From JACCYQ01 sp036675565 (GTDB lineage: Bacteria > Bacteroidota > Bacteroidia > Chitinophagales > Chitinophagaceae), in assembly GCA_036675565.1 (NCBI GenBank), contig JAKFER010000015.1:1-45282 (forward strand): a stretch of DNA of 45,282 nucleotides, read 5' to 3'. The position numbers were made by a program, and so were the translations under genes. This document shows, piece by piece, positions 8,427 through 17,093 of this stretch; positions within the stretch are counted from its first letter, which is position 1, and each line of letters begins with the position of its first letter. Below the pieces are notes generated by a model that saw only the letters and a program-made list of their open reading frames with translations, was not told the DNA's origin and did not search any database.

Positions 8427-10277
8427 TTATGGATGATTGATATAAGATACTTTTCCATCCATCGTTGTAACAACAATTCTTTTTTTATCAGGAAGAATCT
8501 GGTTGACCAGACAATTGGAAATTTTATGTTTCCATATTATTTGCCCATTATTTTTATTCACAGCAGTTATTTCTCCGTCATGCGAAGGAACATAAATGAT
8601 ACCTCCATATTCAACAATGGCAGTTGGGGCTAACTCGTATCCTAAATTCAAAGAAGTTTTGAATAATACCTGCATACTATCAGCGGTAGAAGAAAATCCA
8701 TAGAGATCACCTTCCATTGTTTTTGCATAAATGGTGGAGCCATCTTCAGAAATACCTATGGATTCCCGGACTCTGATTTTGGGATCTTGTTTCCGCCAGA
8801 TTACATCGCCGGTAATTGCATTAAAGCAGGTCATTGCCCTGTCGGGGGCAACAATGAATACCCTGTTATTCGTACCAACCGGTTGACAGGCGGCGGGTGA
8901 ATACATTCTGCTTCCATGACCATTATCCCATTTCCAATTTAATTTACCTGTTTGCAGGTCCAGTGCATAAAACTCCCTGTTCCATGAACCGAAGTAAAGA
9001 TTGTTTTGATAGATCAATGGCTTTGTTACTACAAATCCGGCCACCTCGTTAAACTGCCAAACGATTTTACCATTCTTCATATTTATGGCGCGGAAGATGC
9101 CATCTGAAGCACCAATGTAAGCGATATTATCCTTTATAACCGGGCTGCCTAAAACCGCTTTATTGGCAGCAACTTTCCAGTTTAATTTACCGGTCTTTGC
9201 GGATAAACAATAAATATAATTGTCTGATGAGCCGACAATTACCTGGTTACCTGAAACAGCAGGAGTAGAGTAAATTTTTCCGTTAGTACTGAAATTCCAT
9301 ACTTTCTCACCGGTCTTTTTATTTAGCGCATACACATGGCCGTTTGTATTGGCCACGATGATGTGTTTTTTCCAAACGGCTGTTCCGGAACCGATATCGC
9401 TGTTATCCTGGAAGTTCCATTTTTCAGTAACTTCAGGGTATTGTTTGTTCATTGCATAAGAAGGACGATAATAAGTTTTTGTGTCTTTTTCAAAATCATG
9501 ATCCTTTAATTCAATTTCAGCCCAGGGTTCTTTTAAAGATGATCCGGGATTTTTTTCCTGGTAAATCACCTTTTCACCGGGAATGATGGTTACTACATTG
9601 TATCCACCCACTTCTTTTCTTGCACGCAGGTTTGACCGGCCCATAACAGATGGAATGCCTTCAAAATTATATTTCCTGTTGCTATGGCCATGACCCAATA
9701 AATTCAATTGAACATTTTTTTTCTTTAACCGGTCAGTGATCTCGAACCAGTTATTCAAAGAGGTATCCAATGGATAATGGTTGACATGAATGATCGGTTG
9801 ATCATCAGGAATTTTGTTCAATGTCGTATCCAGCCAATAAATATTTTCTCTTGGAATTTGTCCCGGGCTCATTCGCATATTGGGTCCGCAATAAGTTCCT
9901 AAGAATGTATATCCACCATAATTAAAATGAAATGTTTCATCGCCAAATATTTTTCGAAAAGAATTAGCGCCGCTTTCGGACCAGTTGCCATCATGATTGC
10001 CGGGAACGATGTACCAGGTTTTGTTTAGACTATCTAACATTTTTTTGGCGATAGTCAATTCTTCATCAGATCCAAATTCGGTGATATCACCCGTCAATAT
10101 TATAAACCTGAGGCTTGTATCGGTATTGATATCAAGAATGGTTCTGCGCAAATCTTCTTCAGCCGTTGCATTACCTATATGTGTATCAGAGATATGGGCG
10201 AATTTGAATTCCTGTGCCTGTATGTTTGTAAAGAAAAAAAATAAAAAAATTACCAGGGACAATCTAATCATGAGCAT
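8427..10277 (-). CDS. Secreted metallophosphoesterase with C-terminal PQQ-like beta-propeller
   Basis: A 616-residue protein. A signal peptide (about residues 1-22, ending NIQAQ) is followed by a calcineurin-like phosphoesterase domain (about 25-230). All metal-binding motifs are present: SDTHIG, TGDITE, GNHDG, NHYPLD and GHGHSN. Residues about 290-610 form a PQQ/pyrrolo-quinoline-type propeller with repeated [VI]YALNKKTGEKVW-like blades. The enzyme is expected in the periplasm or at the surface, cleaving a phosphate ester or pyrophosphate; the substrate is unknown. It follows susD on the same strand, separated by a terminator-like hairpin, so it may be partly uncoupled. The start could be residue 1 or Met-3. 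Confidence 0.9.
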   Translation of the reverse strand: MLMIRLSLVIFLFFFFTNIQAQEFKFAHISDTHIGNATAEEDLRRTILDINTDTSLRFIILTGDITEFGSDEELTIAKKMLDSLNKTWYIVPGNHDGNWSESGANSFRKIFGDETFHFNYGGYTFLGTYCGPNMRMSPGQIPRENIYWLDTTLNKIPDDQPIIHVNHYPLDTSLNNWFEITDRLKKKNVQLNLLGHGHSNRKYNFEGIPSVMGRSNLRARKEVGGYNVVTIIPGEKVIYQEKNPGSSLKEPWAEIELKDHDFEKDTKTYYRPSYAMNKQYPEVTEKWNFQDNSDIGSGTAVWKKHIIVANTNGHVYALNKKTGEKVWNFSTNGKIYSTPAVSGNQVIVGSSDNYIYCLSAKTGKLNWKVAANKAVLGSPVIKDNIAYIGASDGIFRAINMKNGKIVWQFNEVAGFVVTKPLIYQNNLYFGSWNREFYALDLQTGKLNWKWDNGHGSRMYSPAACQPVGTNNRVFIVAPDRAMTCFNAITGDVIWRKQDPKIRVRESIGISEDGSTIYAKTMEGDLYGFSSTADSMQVLFKTSLNLGYELAPTAIVEYGGIIYVPSHDGEITAVNKNNGQIIWKHKISNCLVNQILPDKKRIVVTTMDGKVSYINHP

Positions 10278-10295
10278 AATTTTAAAATAGGTTTT

Positions 10296-10333
10296 AAAGA
10301 AAAAAATCGGGAACGTTTAAATTCCCGATTTTT
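10296..10333 (-). terminator. Intrinsic terminator after susD
   Basis: On the minus strand a 12-bp perfect stem (arms at 10322-10333 and 10302-10313, core ATCGGGAA) is followed by TTTTTTTCTTT. It sits 21 bases beyond the susD stop and before the phosphoesterase start, so the SusCD message should end or attenuate here. Confidence 0.85.
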
Positions 10334-10353
10334 AGTTTATAGTTTATTATTAG

Positions 10354-12051
10354 TTATTGCCAGCCAGGATTCTGTTCGAGTGTGACACCTGCATCCAAAT
10401 ATAGTTTAATCTGGTCAAGTGGCAAAGGATTCAGGTAAACTTTTGGATCGCTGAATATGCGCTGTGTTTCAGGTCTCCAGGCTGGAATGATATAACCTTC
10501 CGGTGCATCATTTTCAATTTTAATATCCGGATTTAGGTTAGGCCATTCTGCTCTTACTATCCAGGCACCTCGATTAATGTCTGAATCAGGTGTACTTGTG
10601 TATTCTAATTTTTTCCACCTTTTTAAATCATCCAATCTGAACCCTTCAAACATCAATTCGGTTCTTCTTTCTCTCCTGATTTCCCAGATCAAAGAAGGAA
10701 CTGTAGGATCTCTTTCAGGATCATCATATACAACACCATTTACTGCAGGTTGACCCCCAATTACTTCAAGGTGAGGCATAGTAATACCTGGCCTGTCCCT
10801 TAATTTATTGATTGATTTGTCCAGGTCTTCCTGGGTAAGATTTCCTAATTCAGCTGCTGCTTCAGCATAATTTAATAAAACTTCGCCATATCTGATAACT
10901 GGAGCATCTGTAATATTTAAGTTACTGCTGCCTTCGGGAGCATCTTTCATTGCATCGTTATAAAATTTGCGAACGGAATAACCTGATGTTGAATAGTTGG
11001 AAACATATCCATTTAATCTTAATTCCTGTACAACAGTTTGAATCAACCTTTGATCCCTGTTAGCCATTACATCTGTAATGGTTTTATCGCCCTGGTATAA
11101 AGGAGAAACCGCAATAGGTAATCCATCTGATGCAAGGAATGCATCAATACCATCTTTAGAAACACCTGTTTGAGGCTCCTTATTTACATAACTATGAAGG
11201 CTATGCGTTAATATGCCTGTTTCATACTGGCGGTAAAGAATAACTTCCTTTTTCCCAGCCAAATTAGCTGAATTGAATACGGAGCGAAAATCATCTGCTA
11301 TAGAATATTTTCCAGATGCTATTACCTGGTCAGCCGCCCATTTGGCAGCTTCAAGATATTCGGTTGATTTAGCCAGATTGATATTATGGTACTTCAGGAA
11401 AGTTCCTTCATAAAGAAATGCACGACTCATTAAAGCTAATACCACATACTTGTTAACATGAAGACCCGCAACGCCATCACTAGCTCTTACGTTTTCTGCT
11501 GCATATTGAAAATCTTTTAACACGCTATCCATTACAAGCGTACGTGGATCACGAGGTTTGTAAAGATCTTCATCAGCATCTGTTAACTCTCTTCCATACC
11601 ATGGCACATCGCCAAAAGTTTGAACAAGGTCTGTATATTCCAGTGCCCGGAAAAATCTGCCCACCCCCGTCCAATGTTTTTTAGCTTCATCTTCCATTGG
11701 GACTGTTTGGATACGGTTGATGAAAATGTTTGCTTTTCTTACCCAGGCAAAAGACCAGCCACCACCAGAAGCTGGTACAACCTGAGGGAATGCTGAAGGA
11801 GAAGAAGGTGCGAAATCATCATTCAATGACTGGCCTGAAAAAAACTTACCCCATGTATAGCCTGAGCCATAGCCACTAAAGTATGCAGGATAAAATCCCC
11901 ATGCAAAAGTTCGCACATTTGTTTCTGTAGACCAATATGTTTCATCTACCAATTGATCCTGGGGAAACCTTTCCAGGAATTCTTTTTTACAGCCACCTAA
12001 AAACACAAGGGTGACAAGTAAAGCGGAAAATATTTTGATTTTCATATTCAT
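10354..12051 (-). CDS. SusD/RagB family nutrient-binding lipoprotein
   Basis: A 565-residue surface lipoprotein that caps a SusC channel and binds the nutrient. The lipobox is LGGC with C21 as the lipidated residue, followed by KKEFLERFPQDQLVDETYW, the standard SusD N-terminus. Helical TPR-like parts (RALEYTDLVQTFGDVPWYG; EVLLNYAEAAAELG) and the C-terminal RRERRTELMFEGFRLDDLKRW motif are all typical. Its start is 4 bases from the susC stop, so the two are co-transcribed. The ligand cannot be named from sequence; the neighbouring phosphoesterase hints at a phosphorylated or nucleotide-linked compound, which is inference. Confidence 0.95.
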   Translation of the reverse strand: MNMKIKIFSALLVTLVFLGGCKKEFLERFPQDQLVDETYWSTETNVRTFAWGFYPAYFSGYGSGYTWGKFFSGQSLNDDFAPSSPSAFPQVVPASGGGWSFAWVRKANIFINRIQTVPMEDEAKKHWTGVGRFFRALEYTDLVQTFGDVPWYGRELTDADEDLYKPRDPRTLVMDSVLKDFQYAAENVRASDGVAGLHVNKYVVLALMSRAFLYEGTFLKYHNINLAKSTEYLEAAKWAADQVIASGKYSIADDFRSVFNSANLAGKKEVILYRQYETGILTHSLHSYVNKEPQTGVSKDGIDAFLASDGLPIAVSPLYQGDKTITDVMANRDQRLIQTVVQELRLNGYVSNYSTSGYSVRKFYNDAMKDAPEGSSNLNITDAPVIRYGEVLLNYAEAAAELGNLTQEDLDKSINKLRDRPGITMPHLEVIGGQPAVNGVVYDDPERDPTVPSLIWEIRRERRTELMFEGFRLDDLKRWKKLEYTSTPDSDINRGAWIVRAEWPNLNPDIKIENDAPEGYIIPAWRPETQRIFSDPKVYLNPLPLDQIKLYLDAGVTLEQNPGWQ

Positions 12052-12055
12052 TTTT

Positions 12056-15000
12056 TTAAAGTGTTACTTGAAGTCCGAAAGAAATTGATTTACGATAAGG
12101 GTATACACGACCGAAAGTATTGGGATCGTTCAAGCCTGGACCAGTATAGTCGATTTCTGGGTCAATCGGAACATCATCTAAATTGTCTATGGTTAACAGA
12201 TTTTCACCACTCACATAAATACGTGTGCTACTTAATTTTAGCCTGTTACTAATTTTTACTGGTAAGGTATAACCGAAATTGATATTCTTCAGACGGGTAT
12301 AAGACATATCCAGCAAATATTTGGTTTGTGGTAAAAAGTTCCTTGTTGCATTTGATTGCAATTGATCTGTTGGACGCGGATAGAATGCTGTAGGATTTTC
12401 TGGAGTCCAGTAATTCAAATGGTGGGCGTACCAACCTTCACCGGGTCTGTATCCTGGAATAACAACAGGACCATTTGCCCACATTTCACGCTTACCAACA
12501 CCCTGAATGAAGATATTAATATCAAATCCTTTCCAATCTGCTCCTAAACGAAGACCATAACTCATACGTGGTCTGGAATTTCCAATAATCTTTTGATCTC
12601 CCGCATCACCAACCGTATTGGTTCCAATATCAATTTTACCATCACCATTCAAATCTTTGTATTTAATATCGCCAGGTCCGTAAAAGAATGTGCTTGATTC
12701 CCATCTTGTTTGTGTCGCTATGCCTGGCTTCATAACATATTTTCCACCAACTAAAATGGGGTTACCATTGCCATCAACTTCAAAATCTGTTAAAGCAAAG
12801 AAACGGTCTGTTTCATATCCCCAGATTTCACCCAGGTTTCTACCTTCATAATTTTGCGAGATTAACATTGTAGCGTTGGCAAACTTAGAAATCACTTCTT
12901 TATAATCAGATAAAATACCTGTTAAATTCAGGTTTAAACCATTTCCAAAACGATGGTTGAAATCTACAGCAGTTTCCCAACCTGTAGTTTCCAATTCACC
13001 GAAGTTTCTTACAGGAGCACCAACACCAAGTGAACTTGGAACGGTTACACCAGCAGTGATCATATCACTGGTAGTTCTCTTATACCAATCGAAAGTGATA
13101 CCTAATTTATTATTAAAGAATCGTGCATCCGTACCTAAGTCAAGTGTGGTTACTCTTTCCCAACTCAATGTTGGAGAAACTAATCCTGGTGTACCAACAG
13201 TCAATTGATTAGTTCCGTTTACTACCCAACCGGAAGAAGATGAATTCATTACTCTTAGGAATCGGTTTCCACCAACAGCCTGGTTACCAATTGTACCCCA
13301 TGAGCCGCGGAATTTAAGAGAAGAAAGTACTGGTCTTGCAAAATCCATGAAATCTTCTTCAGTGATTACATAACCTGCAGAGAAAGATGGGAAGAATGCC
13401 CACTGGTCTCCCGGAGGGAAACTTGAGGATCCATCATATCGTCCATTTACTTCCAATAAGAATTTATTGCGAAATGCATAGTTCAGGCGACCGAAATATC
13501 CTAACGTAGACCAGTGACCGCGATTGTTTGTGGCAAACTGATCACCTGTTGCCAGGCGAGGTTCTCCCATTTCGGGATTTAATAAACCGCGTCTTTCAGA
13601 CGTTTGACCCCAATATTTAAATAATTCAACATCAGTACCTGCTATCACTTTAAAATCATGGTCTTCTCCTATGCTCTTATTATATGTAGCGAATGCTTTT
13701 ACTGTATTACGCTCATCCCAGTCAGAAATATAAATCGCCCTGTCATAAGTTGCACTGGTATATTTTTCATAAGCTAAACTACCTCCCCAGAAATTATAGG
13801 CAGATACACTTCCACCAGTTTGATGCTCATGTTCGTTGTTACTTGCATAGGTATAATCGGCATCAATTGTAAGTCCTTTAGCGATTTTAAATGTTCCTCC
13901 CAATTGTATACGTCCCAAAGTGGTTTGTATTGGAGTCATCTTTGCCTGCATTACCTCTGTTAATGCACTTCTGAAAGGTTTTCCTTCATATGTTCCATAT
14001 GGATAAAATCCTTGCCACCTGGTTAAGTAATACCAAGGATCATAGGTTTCACTGGAATAGTAATATGGTCTTGTACGGGTTGCTCTTGACATGATCACTT
14101 TCACACGTGCATCCAACCAATTAGTGATACTGGAAGTAACACCGATATTGGCATTGAAACGCTCAAATTTATCAGGGTTTACTTTCAATACACCTTTTTG
14201 ACCTAAATATCCTAAACCGATAGTATACCCGGTTTTTTCATTGCTACCTGATAAGGTAAGATTGTGTGTTTGCTGTGGAGCCCAGTCCCTTAAATACATT
14301 TCCATGGGATCAAATGTGCGGTAGAAATACAATTTGCCACCAATCACATCGAAGTCTCTTCCCATTACCATTTCATCACTTAAATTTTGTCCACCATATT
14401 GTTGCATCCACTGGCGCATTTTCTCTATAGACTCCAGGTTGACATTCATTCCTAAAGCAGAAAAGTCATTCCTGTTTGGATTGCTTCTGCGATAAGCGGC
14501 AAGTGCCATTTCAGAACCCTCTGCAGCAGGAGCAACCCGTGGCATTGTTGTTGGTTGACTAAATGAAAAGTTGTTGGAATAAGAAATCCTGCTTTTATCT
14601 GCACCTTTTTTACCCGATTTTGTAGTAATAAGGATTACACCCCATGCGCCTCTGGTTCCGTAAATTGAGGCAGATGCTGCGTCCTTTAAAACAGTAATAG
14701 ATTCAATATCATCTGGACTCAACATTCTGAGGTCTGGAAATTCAACGTTATCTACTAAAATAAGTGGTTGTGCACCAGGACCATTTAAAGATCCACTTAA
14801 ACCTCTTAACCTGATTGTTGGGTTAGTACCAATATCACCACTCGGTGTTGTGATAGTCAATCCAGGAACCGTTCCCTGTAAACCTCTACCTAAGTCAGTT
14901 ATGGGTCTGGAACCCAAAGTTTTTGAAACATTAACTGTTGATACAGCACCAGTCAGGTTTCCTCTTCTCTGTGTTCCATAACCAACCACTACCACATCGC

Positions 15001-15313
15001 TCAATGTTTCCTGGTCCTGGGAAAGGGTTACTTTAATTTCATCATCAGTTCCAATTACTGTTTCTTGTAAAGTAAATCCTACATAAGAAAACTGGAGTGA
15101 CTGACCCGTATTTGCCGTAATAGAAAATCTACCATTTGCATCTGTTTGCGTAATGGTATTAGTTCCTTTTACAGAAACAGTTACACCGGAAAGCGGATTA
15201 TTATCAACGCCTGATACTACCGTTCCTGTAACCGTTCTTTGTTGTGCATTCAGCGGCATATCGTAAAATATAAGACCGCAAAGCACAAGCACTAACTGCA
15301 AAATTTTTCGCAT
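12056..15313 (-). CDS. SusC/RagA family TonB-linked outer-membrane receptor
   Basis: A 1085-residue TonB-dependent channel. In order: signal peptide (1-23), a carboxypeptidase-regulatory-like domain (about 25-105: GTVVSGVDNNPLSGVTVSVKG), a TonB-box-like stretch (LSDVVVVGYGTQ) leading into the SusC signature RRGNLTGAVSTV, the plug domain (to about 230; VLKDAASASIYGTRGAWGVILITTK), and a 22-strand barrel ending SFGLQVTL. It imports the oligomer bound by its SusD partner. It is the second gene of a DeoR-susC-susD-phosphoesterase run on one strand. No hybrid sensor, ECF sigma or anti-sigma gene lies nearby, and there is no N-terminal signalling domain. Confidence 0.97.
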   Translation of the reverse strand: MRKILQLVLVLCGLIFYDMPLNAQQRTVTGTVVSGVDNNPLSGVTVSVKGTNTITQTDANGRFSITANTGQSLQFSYVGFTLQETVIGTDDEIKVTLSQDQETLSDVVVVGYGTQRRGNLTGAVSTVNVSKTLGSRPITDLGRGLQGTVPGLTITTPSGDIGTNPTIRLRGLSGSLNGPGAQPLILVDNVEFPDLRMLSPDDIESITVLKDAASASIYGTRGAWGVILITTKSGKKGADKSRISYSNNFSFSQPTTMPRVAPAAEGSEMALAAYRRSNPNRNDFSALGMNVNLESIEKMRQWMQQYGGQNLSDEMVMGRDFDVIGGKLYFYRTFDPMEMYLRDWAPQQTHNLTLSGSNEKTGYTIGLGYLGQKGVLKVNPDKFERFNANIGVTSSITNWLDARVKVIMSRATRTRPYYYSSETYDPWYYLTRWQGFYPYGTYEGKPFRSALTEVMQAKMTPIQTTLGRIQLGGTFKIAKGLTIDADYTYASNNEHEHQTGGSVSAYNFWGGSLAYEKYTSATYDRAIYISDWDERNTVKAFATYNKSIGEDHDFKVIAGTDVELFKYWGQTSERRGLLNPEMGEPRLATGDQFATNNRGHWSTLGYFGRLNYAFRNKFLLEVNGRYDGSSSFPPGDQWAFFPSFSAGYVITEEDFMDFARPVLSSLKFRGSWGTIGNQAVGGNRFLRVMNSSSSGWVVNGTNQLTVGTPGLVSPTLSWERVTTLDLGTDARFFNNKLGITFDWYKRTTSDMITAGVTVPSSLGVGAPVRNFGELETTGWETAVDFNHRFGNGLNLNLTGILSDYKEVISKFANATMLISQNYEGRNLGEIWGYETDRFFALTDFEVDGNGNPILVGGKYVMKPGIATQTRWESSTFFYGPGDIKYKDLNGDGKIDIGTNTVGDAGDQKIIGNSRPRMSYGLRLGADWKGFDINIFIQGVGKREMWANGPVVIPGYRPGEGWYAHHLNYWTPENPTAFYPRPTDQLQSNATRNFLPQTKYLLDMSYTRLKNINFGYTLPVKISNRLKLSSTRIYVSGENLLTIDNLDDVPIDPEIDYTGPGLNDPNTFGRVYPYRKSISFGLQVTL

Positions 15314-15420
15314 AGCATGTGTGTTTTTAGTTGTTAATCGTTTAAAGTGTAATTGACAATTTGTTTGTTGATTTGCTGCGTTTAGGGTTTTACTTTGGAT
15401 ACTAATTTTAAAATGTTTTT

Positions 15421-16170
15421 TTAAAGCACCTTAATACCTGCATCTATGTAAGGTTTTAATTCAGGTGAATCAGGCGGTAATTCAGTAATCAACACATCAA
15501 TCTTTTGTAATAAACAAATATGAATGGGTTGAATGGTATTTATTTTTTCAGCGATGGTCATACATACTACACGTTGTGCAGATTCAATCATGGCTTTTTT
15601 TATTTGAACAACTTCCCAGTCATTATCGGTTATGCCATGCCGTATGTCTATAGCGTTTATTCCTAAAAAACAGATGTCTGCTTTAATCTGGTTGATCTGG
15701 TTAATAGCTTCCGCACCAACAGTGATCTTAGAATTTTTAGAAATTTTATCGCCAATTACAATCACATCGCAATTGGGATGATGCATATATTCAACAATGG
15801 CGGGAATACTTCCGGAAATAAAAGTAGCTCTTAACTGGGGTGGAAGATTACGGGCCATTTCTATAATAGTGGTTCCACCGCCACTTAATATGAACATGCC
15901 ATCTTCTATAAGACTGACCGCTTTTTGCGCAATAATATTTTTTTGAGTATGAGAATAAATTTTATCAGAAGGATAATTCAACTGGTCGAAGGAAGGGGAC
16001 AGGGCGCCGCCATGAACTTTTATTACTTTACCTTCTTCTGCAAGTTCCTGCAAATCGCGCCGGATGGTATCTTCGGAAACTTTTATTTCCTGACTCAGCC
16101 CGGATGATAACACTTTATTATGCAGGTTGACCTGGTGAAGAATAAAAGCTTGTCTTTCCCTTTTAAGCAT
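15421..16170 (-). CDS. DeoR/GlpR-type transcriptional regulator
   Basis: A 249-residue regulator. The N-terminal winged HTH (residues about 3-58) carries the DeoR signature: VSEDTIRRDLQELAEEGK followed by KVHGGA. The C-terminal DeoRC sensor domain (about 75-235) has GGGTTIIEMARNLP, IGDKISKNS and an ITDN segment and normally binds a phosphorylated sugar. It lies 107 bases upstream of susC in the same direction, so it is probably the local regulator of the uptake genes, which is unusual because SusCD loci more often use ECF/anti-sigma or hybrid two-component systems. The operator was not identified. Confidence 0.93.
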   Translation of the reverse strand: MLKRERQAFILHQVNLHNKVLSSGLSQEIKVSEDTIRRDLQELAEEGKVIKVHGGALSPSFDQLNYPSDKIYSHTQKNIIAQKAVSLIEDGMFILSGGGTTIIEMARNLPPQLRATFISGSIPAIVEYMHHPNCDVIVIGDKISKNSKITVGAEAINQINQIKADICFLGINAIDIRHGITDNDWEVVQIKKAMIESAQRVVCMTIAEKINTIQPIHICLLQKIDVLITELPPDSPELKPYIDAGIKVL

Positions 16171-16303
16171 CTCGTTAGTTTACAAGAAACTAAATTAAGG
16201 GAAAAAACCGCACAAATGCGCAAATACCGGAATTTTAGTGCAATTATTTTTACACATCTTTTAACGAATATGTTAATTGAATGCAGAAAATGGTATTTGA
16301 TAG

Positions 16304-16759
16304 TTATCTGCCAAAAGTAAATCTTGCAGAAAAACCGATTGCTGCAGGTTCAAAATTGATATCTGAAATGATATTCAATTCTGGTTTCCAATCGAGAGAC
16401 AAATTCAGGGGAACATTAGTGAATTTGTAATCCAGCCCAATGATTCCCATACCACCCACATTTGTATTTCCACCAAAACCAACATAACCACCCGCACCAT
16501 AAAACCATTGAAGTCCCTGCGTGCTGAATGGACGGTGTTTTTCAATTAACAAGCCAATAGCTACCGGATCTGAGAAAGTCAACAATGCTTCAAGGGCTAA
16601 AGTTTCGCTTGTAAAATATTTAAAGGAAACGGAATTATTAACAACAGCAGGCGAACTGCTTAGCCTGATACCTAATGCCGACCTGTATTCCTGTGCGTTT
16701 GCAGAATTAAAACATACCAGGAGAACTAAACCAAATCCAATTGCCAATAATTTTTTCAT
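16304..16759 (-). CDS. Small secreted beta-barrel-like protein
   Basis: A 151-residue protein with a clear signal peptide (MKKLLAIGFGLVLLVCFNSANAQ). The mature part has alternating strands rich in Gly and aromatics (GLQWFYGAGGYVGFGGNTNVGG; LSLDWKPELNI) and ends in FSARFTFGR, resembling small 8-strand outer-membrane barrels of the OmpW/opacity type. The frame ends 134 bases from the DeoR-type gene start and is probably separate. No specific role can be assigned. Confidence 0.8.
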   Translation of the reverse strand: MKKLLAIGFGLVLLVCFNSANAQEYRSALGIRLSSSPAVVNNSVSFKYFTSETLALEALLTFSDPVAIGLLIEKHRPFSTQGLQWFYGAGGYVGFGGNTNVGGMGIIGLDYKFTNVPLNLSLDWKPELNIISDINFEPAAIGFSARFTFGR

Positions 16760-16769
16760 AAGAAAATAA

Positions 16770-17093
16770 TTTTACTTTTTAGTAAACGAAAAATATGGCC
16801 ACGAAATTCTATATATAAATGTCAATAAAAACCTAAAGTGGGAGAGTAGTTGATTAGTTGATAGGTTGATCAGTTGATAGGTTCTCCATCATCTAATTAC
16901 AATTGTAATTAAGAATTAGTGTATTAGGAATTTGGCAGAAACTAGTTGCAAGGCTGATTGGTTGATAAGTTAATTGGTTTATTGGGAATTCGATTGAATA
17001 CAGTATTAGAGCAAGCCAATAAAAACAATATAAATTAGGAATTTGGCGAAACAACTAAACAACTCAACCTCTAAACCCAAAACACTAAACGTT
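16770..17093. repeat. Intergenic region with degenerate TTGATTAG/TTGATAGG iterations
   Basis: About 320 noncoding bases. Positions 16851-16885 and 16957-16982 hold degenerate tandem copies of GTTGATTA/GTTGATAG. Related stretches occur at 34278-34306 and, inverted, at 40847-40873. No gene or RNA is seen. Confidence 0.5.
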
